64,000 nt of DNA from an uncultured Clostridia bacterium (GTDB lineage: Bacteria > Bacillota > Clostridia > UBA1381). Of the stretch, positions 47,253 through 57,533 are shown piece by piece. The first letter of the stretch is position 1; the number at the start of each line of letters is the position of its first letter. The stretch spans positions 92,864 to 156,863 of the forward strand of contig CAKSNH010000003.1 in NCBI GenBank assembly GCA_934476075.1, given 5' to 3'. The notes under the pieces are model-generated. The model was given only the letters and a program-made list of their open reading frames with translations. It was not told where the DNA came from and searched no databases. The translations under genes were made by a program, and so were the position numbers.

Positions 47253-48986
47253 TTATAAACCTAATTGTTTCTTAATATCAGCCAATACATTGTCGATAAC
47301 AGCGTTTGCATTGTCGATACTTGTGCCGACAGTACCCATATAGAACTTGATTTTCGGCTCTGTGCCCGACGGACGTACAATAAAGTATGTTTTGCCGTCT
47401 GCAAGATTATATTTCAGCACATTGGCTTTCGGAAGTCCCGAAACAGTACCGTTTTCGCCGTTCTTGTTTGTGATTGTCTGCGATTGGAAATCGGTAATCG
47501 TCACAACGTCCTCGCCGTTTACATTCTCAAACGGCTTGCTGCGGCAGTCCGCAAGAATCTGAGCCATCTTTTCCATACCGTCTTTGCCCGGCATTGTAAC
47601 CGATACGGTACGCTCCATATAGTAGCCGTACTTGTTGTATAGGTCAATAAGTGCCTCATACAATGATTTGCCCTTTGTCTTGTAGTATGCAGCCATTTCG
47701 GCAATAAGCATTGTGGCAACAACACCGTCTTTATCTCTTGCGTGAGTACCGGCAAGATAGCCGTAGCTTTCCTCAAAGCCGAATACATATTCATGCTCGC
47801 CTGTCTTTGCAAATTCGGTCATCTTTTCACCGATGTATTTAAAGCCTGTAAGCACGTTCATTATTTCAACACCGTGTTCTTTTGCGATAGCGGCGGCAAG
47901 CTCTGTTGTAACGATAGTTTTGATGATAACCGACTTGTCGTTCAATTTACCTTGCTTTGCCTTTGATGAAAGTATGTATTCGCACAGCAGTGCACCTGTC
48001 TGGTTACCGGTCAAAGTCTGATAATTGCCGTTTGCGTCACGCACAACAATACCCACTCTGTCACAGTCAGGGTCAGTGCCGATGATAATATCGACATCAT
48101 TTTCCTTTGCCATCTTGATAGCGATTTCAAAGCCCTCTTTGTCCTCCGGATTCGGAGATTTAACGGTAGGGAAGTTGCCGTCCTCGGTATCTTGTTCCTT
48201 AACTACAAGCACGTTCTTAAATCCGATTTTCGACAAAATAGCCTTAATCGGACGGCTGCCTGTTCCGTGGAACGGCGTATAGATAAGTTTGAATGTGTCC
48301 GCAACCTCGGCGATAGCCTGCGGATTTAACTGCTGAGTTTGGATAGCGTCAAGGAATTGTCTGTTCAAATCCTCGCCGACTACCTTGAACAAATCGCTCT
48401 TTTGAACATCGTCCCAGTCGGCAACCTTAATATCATCGAAAATATCAAAACTGTCGATAGCGGCAACCACAACATCGGCAGCGTCGGGAGGTAATTGACC
48501 GCCGTCCGCACCGTATACCTTGTAGCCGTTGTATTCTTTCGGATTGTGGCTTGCGGTAATCATAACACCTGCGGCTGTCTTTAATGTACGGATACCGAAT
48601 GATACTTCGGGTACTGAATGTACAGTATCGAAAAGATACACATTAACACCGTTTGCAACAAGTACCTTTGCGGTTTCCTCGGCGAATACTCTTGAAAAAT
48701 TACGAGTGTCATAGCCTATCAGCACACCGCTTTTTGCAGCGTCTGTGCCCATGCTCAAAACGTATTTTGCAACACCCTGTGTGGCACGGCGGACATTGTA
48801 TATATTCATGCGGTTAGTACCCGCACCCAATATACCACGCATACCGGCTGTACCGAATTCAAGTTCACGATAAAATCTTTCTTCAATTTCTTTTTCATTG
48901 TTCCCGATTGACTTTAACTCAGCTTTTGTCTGTTCGTCAACTGCGTCAGAAGTAAGCCAACGAGTATAAATTTCTTTGTATGACAT
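47253..48986 (-). CDS. pgm: Phosphoglucomutase / phosphomannomutase
   Basis: A 577-residue alpha-D-phosphohexomutase. The phospho-Ser is in GVMITASHNPKEYNGYK, the metal loop in GTDPDCDRVGI, the sugar-binding loop in GFEESYGYL and the phosphate-binding loop in RPSGTEPKIKFYMG. It interconverts glucose 1- and 6-phosphate for glycogen and wall polymer metabolism. ATG 48986 with AGGAGG. Own terminator. Confidence 0.95.
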   Translation of the reverse strand: MSYKEIYTRWLTSDAVDEQTKAELKSIGNNEKEIEERFYRELEFGTAGMRGILGAGTNRMNIYNVRRATQGVAKYVLSMGTDAAKSGVLIGYDTRNFSRVFAEETAKVLVANGVNVYLFDTVHSVPEVSFGIRTLKTAAGVMITASHNPKEYNGYKVYGADGGQLPPDAADVVVAAIDSFDIFDDIKVADWDDVQKSDLFKVVGEDLNRQFLDAIQTQQLNPQAIAEVADTFKLIYTPFHGTGSRPIKAILSKIGFKNVLVVKEQDTEDGNFPTVKSPNPEDKEGFEIAIKMAKENDVDIIIGTDPDCDRVGIVVRDANGNYQTLTGNQTGALLCEYILSSKAKQGKLNDKSVIIKTIVTTELAAAIAKEHGVEIMNVLTGFKYIGEKMTEFAKTGEHEYVFGFEESYGYLAGTHARDKDGVVATMLIAEMAAYYKTKGKSLYEALIDLYNKYGYYMERTVSVTMPGKDGMEKMAQILADCRSKPFENVNGEDVVTITDFQSQTITNKNGENGTVSGLPKANVLKYNLADGKTYFIVRPSGTEPKIKFYMGTVGTSIDNANAVIDNVLADIKKQLGL

Positions 48987-49279
48987 ACCGCCACAACCTC
49001 CTGATAATAATATGTATATTATGTTGTCTTTGTCATGGAATTAACAAAAACGTTATTTTACAGTTATTATATAATATTTTCTAATGAAATTCAATCTTTT
49101 TTATAATATTTTGCCCTAAATCACTTGCAGTTTTTACAAATATGGAGTATACTTAAAATGAGGAAGTTTTTAATTTCTTTAATTTGTATTTTGCCGGACT
49201 GTGAAAAGTATTTATACAGGTGGTATCGTTAATAATATATTTTTAGCATAAATAATATATGAGCATTAGGAGGAAAATT

Positions 49280-50518
49280 ATGTTTGAACTAAACGAAATC
49301 AAGAACTTTGACAAAGAAGTTTACGATGCAATCCAAGCCGAGGTAACTCGTCAGCAAAACAAGATTGAGCTTATCGCATCTGAAAACTTCGTTTCAAAAG
49401 CCGTTATGGAGGCTATGGGTACACCGCTTACAAATAAGTATGCGGAGGGTTATCCGGGCAAGAGATACTACGGCGGCTGCGAATGTGTTGACATAGTTGA
49501 AAATCTTGCAATCGAAAGAGCAAAGGAAATCTTCGGAGCGGAACACGCAAATGTACAGCCGCATTCGGGTGCACAGGCTAACCTTGCTGTATTCTTCGCA
49601 CTTTTAAATCCGGGCGATACAGTGCTTAGCATGAACCTTGCACACGGCGGTCATTTGAGCCACGGAAGTCCCGTAAATATTTCGGGTAAATACTTCAATA
49701 TTGTACCTTACGGCGTAACGGAAGATACAAACACTATTGATTATGAAGAAATCAGAAGATTGGCTCTTGAACATAAGCCGAAAATGATTCTTGCAGGTGC
49801 AAGCGCATACCCAAGAATTATCGATTTTGAAAAATTCTCTGAAATTGCAAAAGAAGTCGGTGCATATTTCATGGTGGATATGGCTCATATTGCAGGTCTT
49901 GTTGCGGCAGGTCTTCACCCGAACCCTGTTCCGTATGCAGATGTTGTTACAACAACAACTCACAAGACATTGAGAGGCCCGAGAGGCGGTCTTATCCTTT
50001 GCAAGGAAGAACACGCAAAGGCAATCAACAAGGCAGTATTCCCGGGTATACAGGGCGGCCCGCTTATGCACATTATCGCATCTAAGGCAGTATGCTTTAA
50101 AGAGGCTCTTTCTCCTGAATTTAAGGAATACCAAAAGCAGATTGTCAAGAATGCAAAAGTTTTGGCTGACTCACTTGTTGAGGAAGGCTTTAAGCTTGTT
50201 TCGGGCGGAACTGACAACCACCTGATGCTTTTGGATTTGACAGATATGGGTGTGACAGGTAAGGAAGCGGAACATATGCTTGACGAAGTGGGCATTACAG
50301 TTAATAAGAACGCAATTCCTTTTGATACAAAGAGTCCGTTTATCACAAGCGGTTTGAGAATCGGTACACCTGCTGCCACATCAAGAGGATTTAAGGAAGA
50401 AGATATGGTTGAGATTGCTAAGTGCATTAAACTTGCGGTTACTGATTTTGAAAACAGTGCCGATGAAGTTCGTGCAAGAGTAAAGGCTTTGTGCGACAAA
50501 TATCCGCTATATGCTTAA
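49280..50518 (+). CDS. glyA: Serine hydroxymethyltransferase
   Basis: A 412-residue PLP enzyme that converts serine and tetrahydrofolate to glycine and methylene-THF. The PLP lysine is in TTTTHKTLRGPRGGLIL; IELIASENFVSKAVMEAMGT and HSGAQANLAVFFALL are family signatures. ATG 49280 has an AGGAGG site; the ATG at 49259 in frame overlaps it. The 290 bases upstream hold no gene that I can see. Confidence 0.97.
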   Translation: MFELNEIKNFDKEVYDAIQAEVTRQQNKIELIASENFVSKAVMEAMGTPLTNKYAEGYPGKRYYGGCECVDIVENLAIERAKEIFGAEHANVQPHSGAQANLAVFFALLNPGDTVLSMNLAHGGHLSHGSPVNISGKYFNIVPYGVTEDTNTIDYEEIRRLALEHKPKMILAGASAYPRIIDFEKFSEIAKEVGAYFMVDMAHIAGLVAAGLHPNPVPYADVVTTTTHKTLRGPRGGLILCKEEHAKAINKAVFPGIQGGPLMHIIASKAVCFKEALSPEFKEYQKQIVKNAKVLADSLVEEGFKLVSGGTDNHLMLLDLTDMGVTGKEAEHMLDEVGITVNKNAIPFDTKSPFITSGLRIGTPAATSRGFKEEDMVEIAKCIKLAVTDFENSADEVRARVKALCDKYPLYA

Positions 50519-50625
50519 TTTTGACCGGTATATTTTTGTTTGGTGCGGACAGGCTTTCGGGTCTGTCCGCATTGTAATAAGCAAGGAGAGAAAAAGAAAC
50601 AATAGGACATAGTAAAATATTTTTT

Positions 50626-50826
50626 GTGGAAAACGGAGATTTAACAGAAGTAAATAAAGAATTGATGTCCGGATATGTAAGAGTGAAATCAATCACGTCT
50701 GTTGCAGATAATATTTCAATAAACAATAAATTTGAAGGATTTTCAGGAGTTGTTAATAAAGAAGATAACGGCATTGCAGTCGGTAATGTATATGCTTATG
50801 TAGTGCTTGAATATGGTGACTGCTGA
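50626..50826 (+). CDS. Possible hypothetical protein, 66 residues
   Basis: A frame from GTG 50626 (ENGDLTEVNKELMSGYVRVK...) without domain hits that I know. The GGAGAG site lies about 36 bases upstream and the frame is open from there without ATG, so the start is unclear (perhaps ATA near 50602). It could be a remnant of a larger gene. It precedes the cytidine deaminase gene. Confidence 0.4.
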   Translation: MENGDLTEVNKELMSGYVRVKSITSVADNISINNKFEGFSGVVNKEDNGIAVGNVYAYVVLEYGDC

Positions 50827-50858
50827 TATATTTTTATATTTTGCGGAGGAAGTTAAGA

Positions 50859-51251
50859 ATGGATAATGATTGGAAAAGACTGTATGATGCGGCAATGGAC
50901 GTACTAAAACCCCGTGAAGTGTCGAGAATGATTGAGGCGGGCGGAGTTGCGGCGGCAGTCGAGTCGGTTTCGGGCAAAATTTATGTCGGTGTCTGCGTGG
51001 ATACCGCCTGTACACTTGGAGTTTGTGCGGAGAGAAATGCCATTTTTAATATGCTTACCATGGGCGAGAATAAAATTAAACGTGTTATTGCGGTTTCGTC
51101 CGACGGGGAGGCAGTTTCGCCGTGCGGAGCTTGCCGTGAATTTATGACACAGCTTATGCCCGACGATTATCGTGATATTCAGATTATGATGAACTGCAAG
51201 CAGAATAAAATCGTGACGCTTGGAGATTTGACACCGCAATGGTGGATATAA
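50859..51251 (+). CDS. Cytidine deaminase family protein
   Basis: A 130-residue zinc enzyme. The active site reads CAERNAIF (Cys in place of the more usual His, plus catalytic Glu) and PCGACREFM. This is the cytidine/blasticidin deaminase fold; the Cys ligand type is typical of cytidine deaminases. It salvages cytidine or a related base. GCGGAGGAAG ribosome binding site. Confidence 0.85.
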   Translation: MDNDWKRLYDAAMDVLKPREVSRMIEAGGVAAAVESVSGKIYVGVCVDTACTLGVCAERNAIFNMLTMGENKIKRVIAVSSDGEAVSPCGACREFMTQLMPDDYRDIQIMMNCKQNKIVTLGDLTPQWWI

Positions 51252-51412
51252 TAATGCACAGGGTCGGTAGAAAAAGAATACAGTCTGATTGATTTTTGCT
51301 TTTTATACAACTAAATATTTAACGAATTTGGCTATTTTATTGTTATTTTTTTAACAAAAATAGCTTTTTTGGCGATTTACAATAAACTTACCTTGTTTTT
51401 AAGAAAAAAAAC

Positions 51413-51440
51413 TAGACAATTTTTGATAATGTGATATAAT
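51413..51440 (+). promoter_or_regulatory. ppdK promoter
   Basis: TAGACA, a 16-base spacer and TATAAT, about 60 bases before the start. The rest of the gap 51252-51412 is AT-rich with no gene seen. Confidence 0.6.
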
Positions 51441-51504
51441 TAAAACGTTAAAAACGTAAATTAGTGATTACTATGTTGCTAAAATATTTTTAGGAGGAAC
51501 ACAA

Positions 51505-54135
51505 ATGGGTAAAAAGTATGTATATTTGTTCTCAGAAGGCGATAAGTCTATGAGAGAATTACTTGGCGGTAAGGGTGCTAACCTTGCAGAAATGACAAAG
51601 ATTGGCTTGCCTGTACCACAAGGTTTCACAATTTCAACAGAAGCTTGTACACAGTATTATGAGGACGGCAAGATGATTAACAAGGACATCGAAGCTGAAA
51701 TCATGGAATATATAGGCAAAATGGAAGGTATCACAGGCAAGAAGTTCGGTGATAAGGAAAATCCATTGCTTGTATCTGTTCGTTCAGGTGCAAGAGCGTC
51801 AATGCCGGGTATGATGGATACAATCCTTAACCTTGGTCTTAACGAGGACGTTGTAAACGTTATTGCCGAAAAATCAGGCAATGCAAGATGGGCTTGGGAC
51901 TGTTACAGAAGATTTATTCAAATGTATTCTGACGTTGTTATGGAAGTCGGCAAGAAATACTTTGAAGAACTAATCGACAAAATGAAAGAAGAAAAGCACG
52001 TAACTCAGGACGTTGAGCTTACAGCTGATGACCTTAAAGAATTGGCTAACCAATTCAAGGCTGAATATAAAGAAAAAATCGGTCAGGACTTCCCGACAGA
52101 CCCTGTTGAACAGCTTATGGGCGCTATCAAGGCTGTATTTAGAAGCTGGGATAACCCAAGAGCTAACGTATATCGCCGTGATAACGATATTCCTTATTCA
52201 TGGGGTACAGCCGTAAACGTACAAATGATGGCATTCGGTAACATGGGCGAAACATCAGGTACAGGTGTTGCATTTACCCGTGACCCTGCAACAGGTGAAA
52301 AGCATTTGATGGGTGAGTTCCTAATGAACGCACAAGGTGAAGACGTTGTTGCCGGTGTAAGAACTCCTCAAAAGATTGACCAGCTTAAAGAAGTTATGCC
52401 TGAGGTTTATGAACAATTCGTAGGTATCTGCAAGACTCTTGAAGACCATTACAGAGATATGCAGGACATGGAATTCACAATCGAAGACAGAAAGCTATAT
52501 ATGCTTCAAACCCGTAACGGTAAGAGAACTGCACAGGCTGCTCTTAAAATTGCTTGTGACCTTGTTGACGAAGGTATGATTTCCGAACAGGAAGCTGTTC
52601 TTATGATTGACCCTAGAAACCTTGACACATTGCTACACCCTCAATTTGACGCAAAAGAACTAAAAGCTGCTAAGCCAATCGGCAAGGCTCTTCCTGCATC
52701 TCCTGGTGCTGCTTGCGGTCAGGTTGTATTCAACGCTGACGATGCAAAGGCTTGGGGCGAACAAGGCAAGAAAGTTGTTCTTGTAAGACTTGAAACATCT
52801 CCGGAAGACATCGAAGGTATGAAAGCCGCACAAGGTATCTTGACAGTAAGAGGCGGTATGACATCTCACGCAGCCGTTGTTGCTCGTGGTATGGGTACTT
52901 GCTGTGTATCGGGTTGTTCTGAAATTAAGATGGACGAAGCTAACAAGAAGTTTGAGCTTGACGGCAAGACTTTTGTTGAAGGCGATTACATCTCAATCGA
53001 CGGTTCAACAGGTAATATCTACGAAGGTATTATCCCGACAGTAGACGCTACTATCGCCGGCGAATTTGAAAGAATTATGAGCTGGGCTGATAAATATAGA
53101 GTATTGAAGGTAAGAACTAATGCCGATACACCTGCTGACGCTAAGAAAGCTCGTGAATTGGGTGCTGAGGGTATTGGTCTTTGCCGTACAGAGCATATGT
53201 TCTTTGACCCTGAAAGAATCGGTGCGTTCAGAGAAATGATTTGTTCTGACACAGTTGAAGAAAGAGAAGCTGCTCTTGATAAGATTGAGCCGATGCAGCA
53301 AGCTGACTTCGAGGCTCTTTACGAAGCTTTGGAAGGCTGTCCTGTTACAATTCGTTTCTTGGACCCACCTCTACATGAGTTCGTTCCGACAGAAGAAGCT
53401 GACATCAAGGCTTTGGCAGATGCACAAGGTAAATCGGTAGAAACAATCAAGGCTATTATCGACTCATTGCACGAATTTAACCCAATGATGGGTCACAGAG
53501 GCTGTCGTTTGGCTGTTACTTACCCTGAAATCGCTGCTATGCAGACAAGAGCAATCATCAAGGCTGCCATTAACATTGCTAAGAAGCACCCTGATTGGAA
53601 CAACGTTCCTGAAATCATGATTCCGCTTGTTGGCGAAGTTAAAGAATTGAAGTATGTTAAGGACGTAGTTGTTAAGACTGCTGACGCTATCATCGCTGAC
53701 GCAGGCGTTGAACTTAAATATGAAGTTGGTACAATGATTGAAATTCCTCGTGCTGCATTGACAGCTGACGAAATCGCTAAGGAAGCTGAATTCTTCTGCT
53801 TCGGTACTAACGACCTTACTCAAATGACATTCGGTTTCTCTCGTGATGACGCAGGTAAGTTCCTAAACGCTTACTATGACGCTAAAATCTTCGAGAATGA
53901 CCCATTTGCAAAACTTGACCAAACAGGTGTTGGTAAGTTGATGGAAATGGCTATCAAGATGGGTAAGACAGTTCGTCCTGATATGCACATCGGTATCTGC
54001 GGTGAACACGGCGGTGACCCTTCATCAGTTGAGTTCTGCCATAACTTGGGTATGACATATGTATCATGCTCACCGTTCAGAGTACCTATCGCAAGACTTG
54101 CTGCTGCACAAGCTGCAATCAAAGGCAATAACTAA
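51505..54135 (+). CDS. ppdK: Pyruvate, phosphate dikinase
   Basis: An 876-residue enzyme that interconverts pyruvate, ATP and phosphate with PEP, AMP and pyrophosphate. The N-terminal ATP-grasp domain (LGGKGANLAEMTKIGLPVPQ), the phospho-His in GGMTSHAAVVARGMGTCCVS near residue 455 and the C-terminal PEP-binding barrel with the Cys in HIGICGEHGGDPSSVEFC are present. Codon use differs from the phage part and is strongly biased, as in highly expressed genes. It serves PPi-dependent glycolysis typical of Clostridia. Confidence 0.98.
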   Translation: MGKKYVYLFSEGDKSMRELLGGKGANLAEMTKIGLPVPQGFTISTEACTQYYEDGKMINKDIEAEIMEYIGKMEGITGKKFGDKENPLLVSVRSGARASMPGMMDTILNLGLNEDVVNVIAEKSGNARWAWDCYRRFIQMYSDVVMEVGKKYFEELIDKMKEEKHVTQDVELTADDLKELANQFKAEYKEKIGQDFPTDPVEQLMGAIKAVFRSWDNPRANVYRRDNDIPYSWGTAVNVQMMAFGNMGETSGTGVAFTRDPATGEKHLMGEFLMNAQGEDVVAGVRTPQKIDQLKEVMPEVYEQFVGICKTLEDHYRDMQDMEFTIEDRKLYMLQTRNGKRTAQAALKIACDLVDEGMISEQEAVLMIDPRNLDTLLHPQFDAKELKAAKPIGKALPASPGAACGQVVFNADDAKAWGEQGKKVVLVRLETSPEDIEGMKAAQGILTVRGGMTSHAAVVARGMGTCCVSGCSEIKMDEANKKFELDGKTFVEGDYISIDGSTGNIYEGIIPTVDATIAGEFERIMSWADKYRVLKVRTNADTPADAKKARELGAEGIGLCRTEHMFFDPERIGAFREMICSDTVEEREAALDKIEPMQQADFEALYEALEGCPVTIRFLDPPLHEFVPTEEADIKALADAQGKSVETIKAIIDSLHEFNPMMGHRGCRLAVTYPEIAAMQTRAIIKAAINIAKKHPDWNNVPEIMIPLVGEVKELKYVKDVVVKTADAIIADAGVELKYEVGTMIEIPRAALTADEIAKEAEFFCFGTNDLTQMTFGFSRDDAGKFLNAYYDAKIFENDPFAKLDQTGVGKLMEMAIKMGKTVRPDMHIGICGEHGGDPSSVEFCHNLGMTYVSCSPFRVPIARLAAAQAAIKGNN

Positions 54136-54161
54136 TTCTGAATTAGTGTTATAAGAATATA

Positions 54162-54187
54162 GGGGAGTGGGAAACCACTCCCTTTTT
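54162..54187 (+). terminator. ppdK terminator
   Basis: GGGGAGTGG and CCACTCCC with a GAAA loop, followed by TTTTT. Confidence 0.9.
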
Positions 54188-54199
54188 GTGTGCTATGCT

Positions 54200-54228
54200 T
54201 TGCATTTGAGGTACTTTTGTGTTATAAT
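54200..54228 (+). promoter_or_regulatory. mutL promoter
   Basis: TTGCAT, 17-base spacer and TATAAT. The leader behind it has a stem of CGAGATA (54236) with TATCTCG (54264) and inside it GAAATC/GATTTC, so the mutL 5' leader is structured. A second TATAAT-like box lies at about 54326. Confidence 0.5.
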
Positions 54229-54365
54229 AACCTCACGAGATAAAACGAAATCGGAGATTTCTGTATCTCGGAGAACATTTTATCATAATACTTCGGTGAC
54301 ATTCAGCCACCTTCGTTGTTATGGTATAATATCTACAATACAAACTACATCAAAGGAGAAAACAC

Positions 54366-56342
54366 ATGGGTAAAATTCACGTTTTAGATACGGAACTGTC
54401 AAATAAGATTGCCGCCGGAGAAGTTGTGGAACGTCCTGCGTCAGTAATAAAAGAGCTTGTCGAAAACAGTATTGATGCGGGTTCTACAAGCATAACCGTC
54501 GAAATCCGTGACGGCGGAGTAACATATATGCGTGTGACCGACAATGGTTCGGGAATGAAACGTGAAGATGCCGAAATCGCATTTTTACGCCATGCCACAA
54601 GCAAAATCCAATCCGCCGATGACCTTGACGCTATATATACGCTGGGGTTTAGAGGCGAGGCACTTTCAAGTATTGCGGCGGTGTCGAGAACGGATTTATA
54701 CACCAAAACCGCAGATACGGACGAGGGTGTGCACGTCCATGCCGAGGGCGGAGAGATAACCCTGTCCGACAGTGCCGGTACGCCGACAGGCACAACAATA
54801 GTTGTGAACAATCTGTTTTTCAATACTCCCGCAAGAATGAAATTTTTGAAAAAGAACTCGACCGAGGGGGGATATATCTCCGACATTATTTCAAGATTTA
54901 TCCTTGCTCACCCCGAAATATCGTTCAAATTCATAAACGGCAAAAAAGAGCAGTTATTCTCGTCGGGGAACAATAATCTTGTCGACTGCATTTATACGGT
55001 GTACGGCAAGGATTATGCGAAATCATCGATAGCCGTTGATTATACGCATAATAATGTGCGTGTGTCGGGAGCAGTGGGAAAGGGCGAAGTATCACGTCCG
55101 AACCGTAATTTCCAAAGCTTTTTCATAAACGGACGATATATCAAAAGTCCGCTGATAATGCGTGCAGTCGAGGAGGCATACAAAAATCAGGTCATGATAG
55201 GCAAGTTCCCGATGGCGATACTGAATATCGAGATAAATCCGTCCATGATAGATATTAATGTGCACCCGACAAAATTGGAAGTCAAATTTTCCGATGAACG
55301 TCTTATATACGAGGCAATATATTGGGGTGTGAAGAATGCACTTTATCAGACGGTGCAGATACCGAAAATAGAATCAAAACAGGACACGAAAACTATTTTT
55401 GACACCTCAAAAGAGAAATTGTTTGAACAGGGCAAGTTTGAGCCGGCAAAACCGAATGTGATTGCACCTCTGAAAAATCAGCCGAAAATAGTGGTTGACG
55501 AGGAAACGGGCGAGATTTTGAGTGCACCGCCAAAAGAGGAAGTCCAAAAAGAAGTTGTGGAAGATATTCCGCCGAAAAAGGCTGAGTATTATTCGATTGA
55601 AACAGACGCACCAAAACCCGATATTACAAAATTAAACATACCGCAAGAGCCTGTTGCGATAAAGCAGGAACAAACGGAATATATAGTCGATACAGAGGAA
55701 AAGCCTGTACAGGAGGTGCAAGCCGAAGCACCGGCACAGGAAATATCGGCAAACAGAGAATTGCTTGAAGAATACAAGCTTGTCGGACAGGTTTTCGATA
55801 CATATATCATTGCACAGCACAATGACAATATGCTGATAATCGACCAGCACGCCGCACACGAACGGCTGAAATACGAGGAACTGAAAAAAAATCTTGCAGA
55901 CGGCACGGTGACACCGCAGATATTGCTGATACCTACGGTTGTGACCATGAGTGCGACGGAGTACAGTACATTTAATGCGAACAGGGATTTTTTCTATAAC
56001 ATAGGATTTGAAACCGATGATTTTGGGGAGAATTCAATTATTGTGCGTACCGCACCGATGGATATGGACGACCAAACCATGTCGGAGCTTATTATTGAGC
56101 TTATCGCACAGCTTGACGGTTCAAAGCGTGAGCTTATCACCGCAAAAGAGGACAGAGCACTGTATACGATAGCGTGCAAAGCGGCGATAAAGGCAAACCA
56201 CGCACTGCATACGGACGAAATGAAAAAACTGCTTAATGCGGTGTTCTCATTGCCGAATATAAACACCTGTCCGCACGGCAGACCGATTATAGTGTCGATG
56301 TCGAAAAAGGAACTTGAAAAGGATTTTAAACGAATTGTGTAA
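54366..56342 (+). CDS. mutL: DNA mismatch repair protein MutL
   Basis: A 658-residue protein. The GHKL ATPase has VVERPASVIKELVENSIDAG, DNGSGM, GFRGEALSSIAAVSR and NTPARMKFLKKN. A proline/glutamate-rich linker covers about residues 350-460. The C-terminal domain has the endonuclease motif DQHAAHERLKYEEL and CPHGRPI, so this MutL nicks DNA itself. It starts the mutL-miaA operon. AAAGGAG site. Confidence 0.97.
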   Translation: MGKIHVLDTELSNKIAAGEVVERPASVIKELVENSIDAGSTSITVEIRDGGVTYMRVTDNGSGMKREDAEIAFLRHATSKIQSADDLDAIYTLGFRGEALSSIAAVSRTDLYTKTADTDEGVHVHAEGGEITLSDSAGTPTGTTIVVNNLFFNTPARMKFLKKNSTEGGYISDIISRFILAHPEISFKFINGKKEQLFSSGNNNLVDCIYTVYGKDYAKSSIAVDYTHNNVRVSGAVGKGEVSRPNRNFQSFFINGRYIKSPLIMRAVEEAYKNQVMIGKFPMAILNIEINPSMIDINVHPTKLEVKFSDERLIYEAIYWGVKNALYQTVQIPKIESKQDTKTIFDTSKEKLFEQGKFEPAKPNVIAPLKNQPKIVVDEETGEILSAPPKEEVQKEVVEDIPPKKAEYYSIETDAPKPDITKLNIPQEPVAIKQEQTEYIVDTEEKPVQEVQAEAPAQEISANRELLEEYKLVGQVFDTYIIAQHNDNMLIIDQHAAHERLKYEELKKNLADGTVTPQILLIPTVVTMSATEYSTFNANRDFFYNIGFETDDFGENSIIVRTAPMDMDDQTMSELIIELIAQLDGSKRELITAKEDRALYTIACKAAIKANHALHTDEMKKLLNAVFSLPNINTCPHGRPIIVSMSKKELEKDFKRIV

Positions 56343-56354
56343 CGGGAGAATATT

Positions 56355-57290
56355 ATGTCTAAGATACCACTTATAATAATTGTCGGACCTACTGCGTCGG
56401 GCAAGACGTCATTGTCGATAGAGATTGCGAAAAAGTTGAATACCGAGATAGTTTCTGCCGACAGTATGCAGCTGTACAAATATATGGATATAGGCACGGC
56501 AAAGCCGACAAAAGAGGAGATGCAGGGTATACCGCACCACATTATGGACGAGATTGACCCGTCCGTCAATTTCAGCGTGGCACAGTATGCCGAGCTTGCA
56601 CACAAGTATATTTCCGAGATTTACAAAAAAGGTAAAATCCCTGTTATGGTAGGGGGGACGGGACTGTATGTGCAGGCGGTCGCCGATGATTTGTCCTTTG
56701 AGGAGGAGGACGAGGATTTGTCGATACGAAACAGCTTGAATGAGCTTGCCGAAAAGCACGGAGCGGAGTATCTTATAGAAATGCTTCGGGAATTTGACCC
56801 TGTTTCCGCCGAGCGGCTGCACCCGAATAATCTAAGACGTGTGGTGCGTGCCATTGAATTTTACAAAAAGACGGGCGTGCCGATTTCCGAGCATCAGGAA
56901 AATACCAAAAAGACCGACAGCCGATACAATCCGATTATGTTTGCGATAAATTGGGACAGACAGGTTTTGTATGACCGCATAGACAAGCGTGTTGACATAA
57001 TGGTTAATGACGGACTGATTGACGAAGTGAAAAAGCTGTTGGATATGGGGTATCTGCGTTCGTGCACGGCGATGAAAGGTATCGGATACAAGGAAGTTAT
57101 ACATTATCTGCGTGGTTTTGGCACATTGGACGAAACAATAAATATCATAAAACGCAATTCACGCCGATATGCAAAGCGGCAGCTTACATGGTTTCGCCGT
57201 GACAAGCGTATACATTGGCTCGATTACAATGACGATATTGCAAAAAATGCTATGGAGATAATAGAGAGGTCGGTTCGGGAGGAAGTATGA
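56355..57290 (+). CDS. miaA: tRNA dimethylallyltransferase
   Basis: A 311-residue enzyme that adds dimethylallyl to A37 of tRNAs reading U-starting codons. The P-loop VGPTASGKTSLSIEIAKKL, SADSMQLYKYMDIGTAKPT, GGTGLYVQAV and RRYAKRQLTWFRRD are family motifs. It is 12 bases from mutL. The product is the substrate of MiaB (61787). Confidence 0.97.
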   Translation: MSKIPLIIIVGPTASGKTSLSIEIAKKLNTEIVSADSMQLYKYMDIGTAKPTKEEMQGIPHHIMDEIDPSVNFSVAQYAELAHKYISEIYKKGKIPVMVGGTGLYVQAVADDLSFEEEDEDLSIRNSLNELAEKHGAEYLIEMLREFDPVSAERLHPNNLRRVVRAIEFYKKTGVPISEHQENTKKTDSRYNPIMFAINWDRQVLYDRIDKRVDIMVNDGLIDEVKKLLDMGYLRSCTAMKGIGYKEVIHYLRGFGTLDETINIIKRNSRRYAKRQLTWFRRDKRIHWLDYNDDIAKNAMEIIERSVREEV

Positions 57291-57430
57291 AAATAAATCA
57301 TAATATAACGCTGGTGATTTTGTCAGCGATACTTTTGTATATCAGTTTTAACTATATCACGATAATGGTGATGATTTTGTCGCTTATCAATTTTGCGGTT
57401 TATATGTATCAGAAAAAAAAGAAAAAGTGA
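57287..57430 (+). CDS. Small membrane protein, 47 residues
   Basis: A peptide beginning MKINHNITLVILSAILLYIS with one or two hydrophobic spans and a C-terminal run of five lysines. Its ATG overlaps the miaA stop by four bases behind GGGAGGAAG. A terminator follows at once. Function unknown. Confidence 0.65.
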   Translation: MKINHNITLVILSAILLYISFNYITIMVMILSLINFAVYMYQKKKKK

Positions 57431-57468
57431 AAACAATCCCCTCTGTATCGGGCAGAGGGGATTGTTTG
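57430..57468. terminator. Bidirectional terminator
   Basis: AACAATCCCCTCTG and CAGAGGGGATTGTT arms with T on the right and A on the left, between the mutL operon and the convergent gene at 57534. Confidence 0.9.
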
Positions 57469-57533
57469 ATAAATCGGGGGTTATAAACTGCTCTGTTCTT
57501 CTCTTGAAATTGCAAATACTTTGGTAATTTTAT

